56,297 bases of DNA. It comes from CBETVX01 sp965539935 (GTDB taxonomy: Bacteria > Bacillota > Clostridia > Peptostreptococcales > Caminicellaceae). Every line of letters starts with the position of its first letter. Position 1 is the first letter of the stretch. The notes below the pieces were generated by a model. That model worked only from the letters and a program-made list of their open reading frames with translations, was not told the DNA's origin and did no database searches. Location: contig CBETVX010000015.1 of the NCBI GenBank assembly GCA_965539935.1, positions 1-56,297 of the forward strand, in the 5' to 3' direction. Shown here one piece after another: positions 17,685-26,443 of this stretch. The translations under genes were made by a program, and so were the position numbers.

Positions 17685-18518
17685 TTAAAAAGCAATAATT
17701 ATCCCACCGTCATATGCATATACTGTACTTATTCCTGCTGTTTCAACTATTATTATATCTTTAAAGTTATATTTGTTTTGAATTTCTTCCTTTAGCTTTT
17801 GAGCTTTCTCTAGACAGTTACAATGGGCAATACCCAAAACTTTTTCCTCTATCTTTTCTCCCTGCTCACCTATTATATCAACTAATCTTTTAAATGCCTT
17901 TTTAGAACCTCTTACTCTGTCAACTAATCTAATAGTTCCTTTATCTGTAGATCCCATAATAGCTTTAATAGAAAATGCTGTGGCTAGTTTCCCTATTACT
18001 TTATTGATTCTTCCAGCTTTAATTAAATTATCTAATGATTCAAGCAAAAAGAAAGTTTTCATCTCACCAATATATTTACCAACTTTTTCTACTATTTCTG
18101 ATTCCTCATGATTCTCATTTGCTAATTCTAAAATTTTAAGTCCTATTAAAGTTTCTCCTATGGAAGCACTTAATGAGTCAAATACATGAATAAACTTATT
18201 AGTTGCTTTCTCCAAAAACATATTTTTAGCAATCATAGCACTATTATATGTTCCACTTAGTTGTGAAGATAAAGTTACTACAAAAACATTTTCTTCTCCT
18301 TCATAGGCCTTCATAAAATCCTGAGGAGCTGGACTTGCTGTTTTTGGAGATTTTTCAGAGTTTTTCATAAGATTTAATATTTCTTTAGTATCTAAGTCTT
18401 TATCTTTGAATTCTCTTCCATCAATATTAATTGTCAATGGAACAGTCTCAATATTGTCTATTTTTCTTAACTGCTCATTAGTATCAAAGCAGCTATCGCC
18501 CACTATTTTAATCTTCAT
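17685..18518 (-). CDS. DegV family fatty-acid-binding protein (FakB-like)
   Basis: A 277-residue two-domain DegV protein. Conserved features are the N-terminal DSCFD (8-12), TASPAPQDF (about 60-68), the TLSSQLSGTYNSA segment, and the C-terminal domain GIAHCNC / ETAGISTVYAYDGG. DegV/FakB proteins bind a single fatty acid and present it to a FakA-type kinase; no fakA is in the window. The start ATG has gaaagggg upstream. It is monocistronic, between the nitrilase operon and the end of the hut operon. Confidence 0.93.
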   Translation of the reverse strand: MKIKIVGDSCFDTNEQLRKIDNIETVPLTINIDGREFKDKDLDTKEILNLMKNSEKSPKTASPAPQDFMKAYEGEENVFVVTLSSQLSGTYNSAMIAKNMFLEKATNKFIHVFDSLSASIGETLIGLKILELANENHEESEIVEKVGKYIGEMKTFFLLESLDNLIKAGRINKVIGKLATAFSIKAIMGSTDKGTIRLVDRVRGSKKAFKRLVDIIGEQGEKIEEKVLGIAHCNCLEKAQKLKEEIQNKYNFKDIIIVETAGISTVYAYDGGIIIAF

Positions 18519-18695
18519 ATTTGTCCCCTTTCAGATTTTTAACATAATTATTTAATAGCTTAGATTATGTAATTATAAACAATTCACGATTTGCTTTTAT
18601 GTTAAAAATTTTTTTGAATCTATTAATTAAAAGCTTAATTACAATTATATTGTATATTTGGAAAATTTACAACTAGAGATAATTTTTTTCAAAAT

Positions 18696-18731
18696 AAAAA
18701 ATAGAGACATATCACTATGTCCCTATTTTTT
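18696..18731 (-). terminator. Terminator of the hut operon
   Basis: A 16-position stem with a single mismatch (18696-18711 with 18716-18731) lies just beyond the fchA stop codon and ends in six T residues on the minus strand. Confidence 0.9.
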
Positions 18732-18734
18732 GTA

Positions 18735-19352
18735 TTATATGTTTAATTTATTCAATATATTTTTCTCTTTTTCTAATACATTTTCTTCTATGCTTTTTAT
18801 ATCCTTTTCTATCTTAATTTTAAAATTTTCATCTTTTATTGAACTTAAATTAATCTTAACATTGTAAATTGCAGCTAGTATAGCCGTTCTTGCCATCATA
18901 GCTGCCACAGCTCCATCGGATACTGCATTTTTATTTCCTTTTTCAACTACCTTTTCTATCATATCCATCATTTCAAAAGCTTTCTTAGCAACTTCTAAGG
19001 GAGCTAGTGAAGCTCCTTTTAACCCTTCATCAATTGCTGCTTTTCTAACTGTTTTTTCTTCATCGGTTTCCTTTGGAAGTTTAAATGCTGCCATAACCTT
19101 ATTAAAGGCATTTGCATCTTTATCTATATCCTTTAAGAAGTCTTCTCTTAGCTTACTAGCTTTTTCTACTATTTCTATCATCTCTTCTTCTACTTCTTCA
19201 TAATTTTTCTTCCCAACAGTTAAATTTGCCACCATCTCTGTTAGGGCTGCCGCAGAAGCTGCACCCATTGCTGCAATACTACCTCCACCAGGCACAGCAG
19301 ATTTAGAACCAGTTTCCACTAAAAAATCTTTTAAAGTTTTATCTGCTAACAT
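18735..19352 (-). CDS. fchA: Formimino-THF cyclodeaminase / methenyl-THF cyclohydrolase family
   Basis: A 205-residue all-helical protein homologous to the C-terminal half of mammalian FTCD. The glycine-rich GGGSIAAMGAASAAALTEMVANLTVGK (about 22-48) is the folate-binding segment. It converts 5-formimino-THF to 5,10-methenyl-THF and ammonia, feeding one-carbon metabolism. It is the last gene of the hut operon, 11 bases after hutI, and complements the separate formiminotransferase at 20643. The alternative reaction, methenyl-THF cyclohydrolase, belongs to the same fold; context favours cyclodeaminase. Confidence 0.92.
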   Translation of the reverse strand: MLADKTLKDFLVETGSKSAVPGGGSIAAMGAASAAALTEMVANLTVGKKNYEEVEEEMIEIVEKASKLREDFLKDIDKDANAFNKVMAAFKLPKETDEEKTVRKAAIDEGLKGASLAPLEVAKKAFEMMDMIEKVVEKGNKNAVSDGAVAAMMARTAILAAIYNVKINLSSIKDENFKIKIEKDIKSIEENVLEKEKNILNKLNI

Positions 19353-19363
19353 TGTATCCTCCT

Positions 19364-20635
19364 TTAAGCTTGAAAAATTTTATTTTTATCGTAAACTAAA
19401 TTTCCACTTTTTATAACCTTTTCTACAGTACTTACCCCTATATGATATGCTAGGAATTTATAGCTAGGAAACTCATGGATTACAATGTCTCCTTTTTTCC
19501 CTACATCTATACTACCGATTTCATTAGCTCTATCAACCGCTGCTGCACCATTTATAGTAAGGGCTGTAATTGTTTCTTCAGGAGTCATATTCATATATAA
19601 AGTAGATAGTGCAATAATAAGTGGGATTGATTCTGTAAAACAACTTCCAGGATTAAAGTCTGTAGCTAATGCTACTGCACAGCCATTATCTATCATATAT
19701 CTTGCCCTTGCATAATCTTCCTTCAAACTAAAGGCTGTCCCAGGGAGTAATGTAGCTATAACTCCAGCTTTAGCTAAATCCGCTATCCCTTTATCCGATG
19801 CCTGTAATAGATGGTCTGCTGATGTTGCACCTACTTCAGCTGCTAACTCAGCCCCACCAAGCTGTACTATCTCATCGGCATGGATTTTAAGTTTCATACC
19901 CATTTCTTTAGCTTTATTCAGTAGCTTTCTAGATTGCTCAACAGAAAATACATTCTTTTCACAGAATACATCACAATATTCTGCTAGCCCTTTCTCTACA
20001 ACATCAGGAAGTACCTTTTCTATTATAAAATCCATAAATTCATCTTCTCTGCCTTTATATTCCTTTGGAACTGCATGGGCTCCTAAAAATGTAGGGACTA
20101 TATCAAGTGGGTGGTTTTCATTAAGCTCCTTTATTGCTTCAAGCTGTTTAATCTCTGTATCATAGTCAAGGCCATATCCACTTTTACCCTCTACAGTTGT
20201 AACTCCAAAGGACATCATGGAATCCAATCTTTTCTTACCAGACTTTATAAGTTCTTCCCTTGAGGCTTCCTTAGTTTGTGTAACTGAACTAACTATACCC
20301 CCGCCTCTATTCATTATTTCCATATAATCTGTTCCTGCTAATCTCCAGCTATATTCTTCAGCTCTATATCCACCAAAAACTAAGTGGGTGTGGGAATCAA
20401 CAAAACCAGGAAGTATAGTTTTATTAGAGGCATCTATTATTTCATAATCTTTTTCATCAATATTATTTAGTACTTCATCGGTATTTCCAACAGCTTTTAT
20501 TATTCCATTTTCTATAACTATAGAAGCATTTTCTATAATATGTAAATTATTCATTTCTTCTTTTCCTGATTTAGCTTTAAATCCACTACAGGTTACTATC
20601 TCTGAAGCATTTTTGATGATAATATTCCCATTCAT
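19364..20635 (-). CDS. hutI: Imidazolonepropionase
   Basis: A 423-residue amidohydrolase that opens imidazolone propionate to N-formimino-L-glutamate. Metal ligands are in DSHTHLVFGG (about 80-89), KIHADE (His and Glu, about 250) and LATDFNPGS (Asp, about 325), all in the usual spacing. GGGIVSSV (about 111-118) is the substrate loop. Length is normal. It starts at ATG 20635 with ggagtagtgat upstream, only seven bases after ftcD, so translation is probably coupled. Confidence 0.96.
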   Translation of the reverse strand: MNGNIIIKNASEIVTCSGFKAKSGKEEMNNLHIIENASIVIENGIIKAVGNTDEVLNNIDEKDYEIIDASNKTILPGFVDSHTHLVFGGYRAEEYSWRLAGTDYMEIMNRGGGIVSSVTQTKEASREELIKSGKKRLDSMMSFGVTTVEGKSGYGLDYDTEIKQLEAIKELNENHPLDIVPTFLGAHAVPKEYKGREDEFMDFIIEKVLPDVVEKGLAEYCDVFCEKNVFSVEQSRKLLNKAKEMGMKLKIHADEIVQLGGAELAAEVGATSADHLLQASDKGIADLAKAGVIATLLPGTAFSLKEDYARARYMIDNGCAVALATDFNPGSCFTESIPLIIALSTLYMNMTPEETITALTINGAAAVDRANEIGSIDVGKKGDIVIHEFPSYKFLAYHIGVSTVEKVIKSGNLVYDKNKIFQA

Positions 20636-20642
20636 AATATCA

Positions 20643-21548
20643 CTACTCCATCAAACTAGTTTCTAAAACTTTATCCATAGAAAAACCATATAATCCAAGA
20701 TAGTAAGCTGCTGTATCTATAAGGGCTTCCATAGGAACTAATCCTACTACTTCACTACCTGTTACATTAACTCCATATCTTCTAGCTTCCATTTTCACAG
20801 CTTCAAATGCCCTATACATTGCTGTTTTAGTATAGTCTGTTAGATTCATCGTTACTTGCACTATTCCTCTTTCTGCAATTTCTACTCCACCTGCTTTGAT
20901 GAATCTATATCCTCCACCGGAGTGACGAATTGCCTTAGCAATTTTTTTAGCTATTTCAATATTATCGGTATCTAGATCAATATTATAAGCAATAAGTGGC
21001 ATCCTTGCTCCAACAGCAGTAACTCCAGCAGTAGGATGAATTTTTGCCTCTCCAAAATCTGGCTTCCATTCTGGATCCTTTAATTTTTCTGACATTCCTT
21101 CAAATTGACCTCTTCTAATATTTGCAAGATTTTCTCTTTCTGCCTTAGTGGCTGCCTTTTCATATAAAAATACAGGAATGTTAAACTTATCAGCAATAAG
21201 CTTACCTGCTTCTTCAGCAAGTTTAATACATTCTTCCATAGTCATATTTTTTATGGGTATAAAAGGCACAACATCAGTAGCACCCATTCTTGAATGTTCT
21301 CCTTCATGTTTAGTTAAATCAATGACTTCAGCTGCAACTCCAGCAGCTTCAACAACTGCATTTTTTACCGCCTCAGGTTCACCCATAACAGTTACAACAA
21401 CTCTATTATAATCCTTATCTGCTTCATAATTAAGAAGTTTTACACCTTCCTTAGCTCTGAAGGGAGATACTATCTTTTCTATTTTTTCCAAATCTCTACC
21501 TTCACTAAAATTAGGTACACATTCAACTATCTTTTTTTCATTAGCCAT
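20643..21548 (-). CDS. ftcD: Glutamate formimidoyltransferase
   Basis: A 301-residue stand-alone formiminotransferase, matching the N-terminal half of the bifunctional mammalian FTCD. It moves the formimino group of N-formiminoglutamate to tetrahydrofolate, releasing glutamate. Recognisable segments are VECVPNFSEGRD at the N-terminus, ATDVVPFIP (about 91-99), GARMPLIAYN and ALIDTAAYYLGL near the C-terminus. It starts with ATG after aaggaggaaaag. It sits between hutU and hutI, and fchA provides the matching cyclodeaminase, so the window has the THF-dependent route from histidine to glutamate. Confidence 0.96.
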   Translation of the reverse strand: MANEKKIVECVPNFSEGRDLEKIEKIVSPFRAKEGVKLLNYEADKDYNRVVVTVMGEPEAVKNAVVEAAGVAAEVIDLTKHEGEHSRMGATDVVPFIPIKNMTMEECIKLAEEAGKLIADKFNIPVFLYEKAATKAERENLANIRRGQFEGMSEKLKDPEWKPDFGEAKIHPTAGVTAVGARMPLIAYNIDLDTDNIEIAKKIAKAIRHSGGGYRFIKAGGVEIAERGIVQVTMNLTDYTKTAMYRAFEAVKMEARRYGVNVTGSEVVGLVPMEALIDTAAYYLGLYGFSMDKVLETSLME

Positions 21549-21590
21549 CTTCTTTTCCTCCTTATTTCCCTATGACTATTAAATTCTAAA

Positions 21591-21710
21591 TCAAATTAAA
21601 ATATCCTTCAATTTTCCTCTAAATTGACTTTGAAGACCTTTTTTATCCTTACAATAAGTAGTAAAACAGCTCTTACATGAAGCATAAAGAGGATTATTGA
21701 AGGATATTTA
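21591..21710 (-). pseudogene. Inverted-repeat element with a Cys-rich coding remnant
   Basis: Between hutU and ftcD a 22-base inverted repeat with two mismatches (21599-21620 and 21688-21709) encloses about 67 bases. The minus strand reads open through the whole element without a start codon, giving a Cys-rich stretch containing YASCKSCFTTYCKDKKG and ending at TGA 21591-21593. This may be a gene fragment, a tiny mobile palindrome, or simply a structured operon spacer that tunes expression between hutU and ftcD. I do not recognise the peptide. Confidence 0.35.
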
Positions 21711-21768
21711 TCTTAAACTAAAATGTTAAATATATGGAAATTCAAAGTAACCTCTATATAAGGATTTT

Positions 21769-23802
21769 TTATTTAATTTTATTAAAAGCCTCTTTAACAA
21801 TCTCCTTTACTAAATCTTCCTTAGGCCTATAAGGAATAGTAATATGATCAGTACCCTTTTTCATATCATTATACTCAATACAAGTTTCAATAGAATTTTC
21901 ATTTCTAGCCCATGCACGTCTAGAAACTCCAACCATAACATCCCATGGCATAGATCTCTTTAATATTTCATCTACTCTTAAGCTACCATCTAATACCATA
22001 CCAAATCCACCATTAATTGATTTGCTAATTCCTACTCCACCACCATTGTGAAGAGCTACCATAGTCATTCCTCTAGCTGCATTACCTGCAAAACAGTGGG
22101 TAGCCATTTCTGACATCACTCTACTTCCATCATAAATATTTGAAGTCTCTCTAAAGGGTGAATCGGTTCCACCGGTATCATGATGATCTCTACCAAGCAT
22201 TACTGGACCTATTTCTCCATTTCTAACCATTTCATTAAATTTAAGAGCTATTTTTAATCTACCCATGGCATCTTGATATAAAATTCTTGCTTGACTTCCT
22301 ACTACAAGGGCATTCTTTTCTGCATCCCTTATCCATACATAATTATCTCTATCCTGTGCCCTTCTATTAGGGTCTATACACTCCATTGCTGCCCTATCGG
22401 TTTTTCTTAAATCTTCTGGATCACCACTTAAACATACCCACCTAAATGGACCATATCCATAATCAAATAACATTGGACCCATAATATCCTCTACATAGGA
22501 TGGGAATATAAAGCCATCACTTTCATTTTTACCATTTGCACAAATCTCAGTTTCTCCTGCATCATAAACTGCCTTCATAAATGCGTTTCCGTAATCAAAG
22601 AAATATGAGCCTCTATCAACTAATGTCTTAATTAATCTAAAGTGTTTTCTTAAGGATTTATCTACTAATTCTTTAAATCTTTTCTTATCATTTTTAAGTA
22701 ATTCTGTTCTTTCTTCAAAGGTAAGTCCTTGAGGACAATATCCTCCATCGTAAGGAACATGGCAAGAAGTTTGGTCAGATAAAAGATGTATCTCAACATC
22801 ATTGTTTACAGCATACTCAAGAAGGTCAATTACATTTCCAAAAAAGGCTATTGCGACACCTTCTTTTTTATCTTGATACTGTTTTGCCAATTCAAAGGCT
22901 TCCTTAGGGCTTTTTGCTATAACATCAACCCAACCTTGCTCATATCTAGTATTTATTCTTGATTCATCGACTTCAGCTATAATACCTACTCCATTGGCAA
23001 TTTTAATTGCTTTACCTTGAGCTCCACTCATTCCACCAAGTCCAGATGTAACATAAAGATAACCTGCTAAGTCTTCATTATCTCCAATACCATACTTTAA
23101 TCTACCGGCATTGAGAACTGTATTAAATGTACCATGAACTATACCTTGAGGCCCTATATACATCCATCCTCCAGCAGTCATTTGCCCATAGTTGGCAACT
23201 CCCATGGCAGCTGCTTTATGCCAATCATCTGGATTATCGTACATACCAACCATTAAACCATTTGTGATTATAACCCTTGGTGAAGTTGGAGAAGATTTAA
23301 ATAATCCAAGTGGGTGTCCTGACATTACTACCAGGGTTTGGTCCTGGGTCATTTCCTCTAAATATTTTTTAATTAGCCTATATTGCATCCAATTTTGACA
23401 AACCTGTCCTGTCTCCCCATAGGTAACTAACTCATAGGGATATAGGGCAATATCAAAGTCTAAATTATTATCAATCATAACTTGTATAGCTTTACCTTCT
23501 ACACACTTACCCTTGTATTCATGTATAGGCTTTGCTTTAATATTTCCTTCTGGTCTAAATCTATATCCATAGATTCTTCCTCTTGTTATTAATTCTTCCA
23601 TAAACTCTGGTGCCAACTTTTCATGTAATTCTTCTGGAACATATCTAAGGGCATTTTTTAAAGCTATTTCTGCTTCCTTTTGTGATAGATTAAACTCCCT
23701 CTTTGGCGCTCTCCTTATCCCTTCCACAAACTTAGGATATTTAGGAAGTTCCTTATCAAGCTTGATAGTCATAGCATTAGAAATGTCAAAATTGCTAATC
23801 AT
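21769..23802 (-). CDS. hutU: Urocanate hydratase, long (about 677-residue) form
   Basis: A 677-residue urocanase, about 120 residues longer than the proteobacterial enzyme (about 555). It hydrates urocanate to imidazolone propionate using a tightly bound NAD+. Strong family segments include GYRFRPEGNIKAKP, MSGHPLGLF, the glycine-rich TSGLGGMSGAQGKA (NAD+ region), RDHHDTGGTDSPFRET and ALHNGGGVG. The start ATG follows aaggaggggat. It is the promoter-proximal gene of the operon hutU-ftcD-hutI-fchA. The upstream enzyme, histidine ammonia-lyase HutH, is not in this window. Confidence 0.96.
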   Translation of the reverse strand: MISNFDISNAMTIKLDKELPKYPKFVEGIRRAPKREFNLSQKEAEIALKNALRYVPEELHEKLAPEFMEELITRGRIYGYRFRPEGNIKAKPIHEYKGKCVEGKAIQVMIDNNLDFDIALYPYELVTYGETGQVCQNWMQYRLIKKYLEEMTQDQTLVVMSGHPLGLFKSSPTSPRVIITNGLMVGMYDNPDDWHKAAAMGVANYGQMTAGGWMYIGPQGIVHGTFNTVLNAGRLKYGIGDNEDLAGYLYVTSGLGGMSGAQGKAIKIANGVGIIAEVDESRINTRYEQGWVDVIAKSPKEAFELAKQYQDKKEGVAIAFFGNVIDLLEYAVNNDVEIHLLSDQTSCHVPYDGGYCPQGLTFEERTELLKNDKKRFKELVDKSLRKHFRLIKTLVDRGSYFFDYGNAFMKAVYDAGETEICANGKNESDGFIFPSYVEDIMGPMLFDYGYGPFRWVCLSGDPEDLRKTDRAAMECIDPNRRAQDRDNYVWIRDAEKNALVVGSQARILYQDAMGRLKIALKFNEMVRNGEIGPVMLGRDHHDTGGTDSPFRETSNIYDGSRVMSEMATHCFAGNAARGMTMVALHNGGGVGISKSINGGFGMVLDGSLRVDEILKRSMPWDVMVGVSRRAWARNENSIETCIEYNDMKKGTDHITIPYRPKEDLVKEIVKEAFNKIK

Positions 23803-23867
23803 ATTTATCCCCTCCTTAATATATTTAATAATATGTAGTGCTTCACTTTAGCACGCTAGTTTAAGAA

Positions 23868-23893
23868 AAAAGAGGATAATATTATCCTCTTTT
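23868..23893 (-). terminator. Terminator of tdh
   Basis: A 26-base perfect palindrome centred on ataatatt, with flanking tttt on the minus strand, separates tdh from hutU. It makes the hut genes a transcription unit of their own. Confidence 0.88.
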
Positions 23894-23897
23894 ATAC

Positions 23898-24854
23898 TTA
23901 TTTAATATTTAATTTTTCCCTTAGTTTCACTAACATATCTTCAGTCATTGAAGTCAAATCATATTCAGGCTTCCAACCCCATTCTTTCCTTGCAGCACTA
24001 TCATCAAGGGAGTTTGGCCATGAATCAGCAATCTTTTGTTTAACAGGGTCAACATCATATTCTATTTCAAAATTTGGAATATGTTTTTTAATCTCATTAG
24101 CTATTTCTTCTGGGTCAAAACTCATTGCTGTTATATTAAAGGCATTTCTATGCTTAAGTTTAGAGCCATCGGCTTCCATTAGTTGGATTACTGCATTAAG
24201 GGCATCGGGCATATACATCATATCCATTTTTGTTCCTTTAGCAATATTACATGTAAATTTACCCTGCTTTAATGCATCATAGTAAATATGTACAGCATAA
24301 TCTGTAGTTCCACCACCTGGTAGAGCTGCATAGGATATAAGTCCTGGGTATCTAACACCCCTTGTATCTACTCCAAACTTTGAATAATAATAATCACATA
24401 AAAGCTCTCCTGAAACCTTAGATACTCCATAGATAGTTGTAGGTCTCTGAATTGTATCTTGAGGTGTCATATCCTTTGGTGTATCTGGCCCAAAGGCTGC
24501 TATAGAACTTGGAGTAAAAACAGCACAATTATTCTCTCTAGCTACTTCTAAAACATTGTATAAACCGTTCATATTAACATCCCATAACAACTGAGGTTTT
24601 TCCTCACCAGTTGCAGATAAAATAGCAGCTAAATTGATAATAGTATTTACTTTGTATTTCTTAACAATATCAGCAATTTGCTGACCATTTGTTACATCAA
24701 CTATTTCAAAGGGACCACTTTCAACAATTTCATTACCTTCTTTTTTTCTTCTACCACTTGCTATAACATTGTTATCTCCATAGATTCCTCTAAGTTTCAT
24801 AACAAGTTCAGAACCTATTTGACCTAAAGCTCCAGTAACTAATATATTTTTCAT
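23898..24854 (-). CDS. tdh: L-threonine 3-dehydrogenase, short-chain (GalE-like) type
   Basis: A 318-residue extended short-chain dehydrogenase. The Rossmann motif is GALGQIG (8-14); the catalytic Tyr-x3-Lys is YGVSK (about 143-147), with Ser in TPSSIAAFGP. It oxidises L-threonine to 2-amino-3-ketobutyrate with NAD+; the sequence (PGLISYAALPGGGTTDYAVHIY, MMYMPDA) matches this family rather than UDP-sugar epimerases. The start ATG follows a weak gggagtgat. Flanked by a terminator on the hut side, it is probably monocistronic and works with a KBL-type ligase encoded elsewhere. Confidence 0.92.
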   Translation of the reverse strand: MKNILVTGALGQIGSELVMKLRGIYGDNNVIASGRRKKEGNEIVESGPFEIVDVTNGQQIADIVKKYKVNTIINLAAILSATGEEKPQLLWDVNMNGLYNVLEVARENNCAVFTPSSIAAFGPDTPKDMTPQDTIQRPTTIYGVSKVSGELLCDYYYSKFGVDTRGVRYPGLISYAALPGGGTTDYAVHIYYDALKQGKFTCNIAKGTKMDMMYMPDALNAVIQLMEADGSKLKHRNAFNITAMSFDPEEIANEIKKHIPNFEIEYDVDPVKQKIADSWPNSLDDSAARKEWGWKPEYDLTSMTEDMLVKLREKLNIK

Positions 24855-24978
24855 TGTATCACTCCCTTTACTACGTTCTATAATAATTATATACCATCCA
24901 AAAAAGTTGTAAACCTTTTCCTGTTAAATTTTTATTTATAAAATTTTAATATTTTTTTATTTTTTTTTATCAAATTAT

Positions 24979-25938
24979 CTAATATTCTATGGTACCTTCA
25001 TCAATAACTTTAATCTTAGGTCTTCTTTTTAATTTTTCCATTAGATTAAATAATGCCACATCCTTATTTTTGGCTTCTATCATTACATCAAAATCCCTAT
25101 CTATTACTTTAGCTTTATATAAAAATTCCATAAAAAAATTAACATCTACATCATCGGCATGACTTCTAAATTGTTTTTGATTTTTAGGACTTGATACATG
25201 TATCTTAGGAACTTCATTCTCATGGTTCCATGTATTGAATATTTCCTCTAAATAATCTCCAATATCCTCTCCATCATTATTACACCAATGATGATGAAGG
25301 TCTAGAACCATAGGAGCCTGTAACTCTTTACAAATTTCTAATACTTCCTTAGCAGTATATGTTTTATCATCGTTTTCAATGATAATTCTTTCCTTTATTG
25401 CCTCTGGTAGTTTAATAAAATTTTCCTTAAACCTTACTATTGATTCTTTTTTACCTCCATATTTTCCACCTATATGTAATACTAACTTTCCTTCCTTGCC
25501 AATCCCCATATATTCAAATATTTTTTCATGATATTTAAGGTCTTTTATTGAAGTTTCTAGAACCTCTTTCTTTGGAGTATTTAGAATTGTAAAATGGTCT
25601 GGATGGGCACTTATTCTAAAGCCTTGCTTTTTTACATACTCCCCTAAAGTCTTAAGTTCATCCTTGACTTCATCTTCCCAGTCCCAATCCTTAGTAATTG
25701 GATGGGTAGCTAATGGAATAAGTTTAGAAGTCAATCTATATACCTTTATATCATGGGCTTTATTATGATAAAGTAATCTCTGGGTATTTTTAATATTTTC
25801 TTTTGCTAATCTACTTAACTTAAATAATCTCGTCTCTTTGTCATCTATTTTAGATAAAGTTTTAACCGTAACAGTTTTAGATGGAGAACAGTTCCTAACA
25901 ACTAAAGACATTGCTACATAACCAAAACGAATCTTCAA
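24979..25938 (-). CDS. uvsE: UV damage endonuclease UvsE (UVDE)
   Basis: A 319-residue TIM-barrel endonuclease that nicks 5' of UV photoproducts and some abasic lesions. Family features are the N-terminal IRFGYVAMSL, RISAHPDHFTILN (metal-site His), LVLHIGGKYGGK, RIIIENDD and DLHHHWC. The start is TTG at 25938, supported by aaaggtggtgg just upstream and by the conserved beginning (KIRFGYVA). UVDE is common in spore formers, where it supports repair at germination. The catalytic carboxylates and histidines appear complete. Confidence 0.93.
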   Translation of the reverse strand: MKIRFGYVAMSLVVRNCSPSKTVTVKTLSKIDDKETRLFKLSRLAKENIKNTQRLLYHNKAHDIKVYRLTSKLIPLATHPITKDWDWEDEVKDELKTLGEYVKKQGFRISAHPDHFTILNTPKKEVLETSIKDLKYHEKIFEYMGIGKEGKLVLHIGGKYGGKKESIVRFKENFIKLPEAIKERIIIENDDKTYTAKEVLEICKELQAPMVLDLHHHWCNNDGEDIGDYLEEIFNTWNHENEVPKIHVSSPKNQKQFRSHADDVDVNFFMEFLYKAKVIDRDFDVMIEAKNKDVALFNLMEKLKRRPKIKVIDEGTIEY

Positions 25939-26050
25939 CTTTCCACCACCTTTATGTATTTATATATATTTAAATTGCCCTTTAAATAATAATTTATTTA
26001 AAAAACTTTTCACTATATATTTAGATAATTAGACTTAATAAAAATAAAAA

Positions 26051-26075
26051 GAGCCTTAGTTTAGTAACAAGACTC
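26051..26075 (-). terminator. Orphan terminator-like hairpin upstream of uvsE
   Basis: On the minus strand a seven-pair stem (one G-U pair, gagtctt with aaggctc) is followed by tttttattttta. No gene lies immediately upstream of it, so it may back up the agr terminator or act as an attenuator in the uvsE leader. Confidence 0.5.
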
Positions 26076-26245
26076 ATTTAGAAAGTTTAATACTCCCTGT
26101 ATTTTATCTATAGTAATTATTAATTCCCAAACCTAATAGTCTACATAATATTCTTTTATAATAAAATTAAAATAATATATGCATAAGTTTATTTTAACAT
26201 ATTGGTTACTTACTTAATCAAATATATGTACTATTTAACCATAGC

Positions 26246-26293
26246 AAAAAATCCACTCCATATAGGTAAACCCTTATATGGAGTGGATTTTTT
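26246..26293 (-). terminator. Terminator of the agr-type operon
   Basis: A 13-bp stem (26252-26264 with 26275-26287), extended by A6/T6, lies 16 bases after the agrD stop codon. It is one of the strongest hairpins in the window. Confidence 0.93.
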
Positions 26294-26308
26294 GTTCCTT
26301 AATTAATC

Positions 26309-26443
26309 CTATTTCATTAAACTTTTTGGAGCATCTGGCTCATAAAGTATCCACATGCTGTATGGACTTACTCCTGTATAAGCTACTAGAGTTAGTACTA
26401 GAGCCATACCAGAAAATAACTTTTTACTTAAGTTTTTAAACAT
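26309..26443 (-). CDS. agrD: AgrD-like autoinducing peptide precursor with Ser in place of Cys
   Basis: A 44-residue peptide. The N-terminus is an amphipathic leader (MFKNLSKKLFSGMALVLTLV), followed by core SPYSMWIL and a charged C-terminal tail YEPDAPKSLMK. The tail aligns with clostridial AgrD tails of the type (x)QPEEPKSL. That alignment puts Ser29 exactly where the ring Cys normally sits, giving a predicted five-residue ring S29-M-W-I-L33. No Cys occurs anywhere in the peptide, so any ring must be a lactone, not a thiolactone. The ATG overlaps the agrB stop by eight bases, a G-rich ribosome site lies upstream, and a strong terminator follows. Confidence 0.87.
   Translation of the reverse strand: MFKNLSKKLFSGMALVLTLVAYTGVSPYSMWILYEPDAPKSLMK

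Larger units (their letters stand above)
25939..26308. other. Intergenic gap between uvsE and agrD
   Basis: This stretch holds the agr operon terminator (26246-26293) and a second minus-strand hairpin (26051-26075). Between them are about 170 AT-rich bases with no open frame longer than a few codons. It presumably carries the uvsE promoter; no clear box was chosen. Confidence 0.5.

Noticed and set aside
21599..21709. The inverted repeat in the hut operon as a full insertion sequence
   Set aside because: The element is only about 110 bases with no transposase frame; at most it is a miniature element, so it is reported only as a low-confidence observation.
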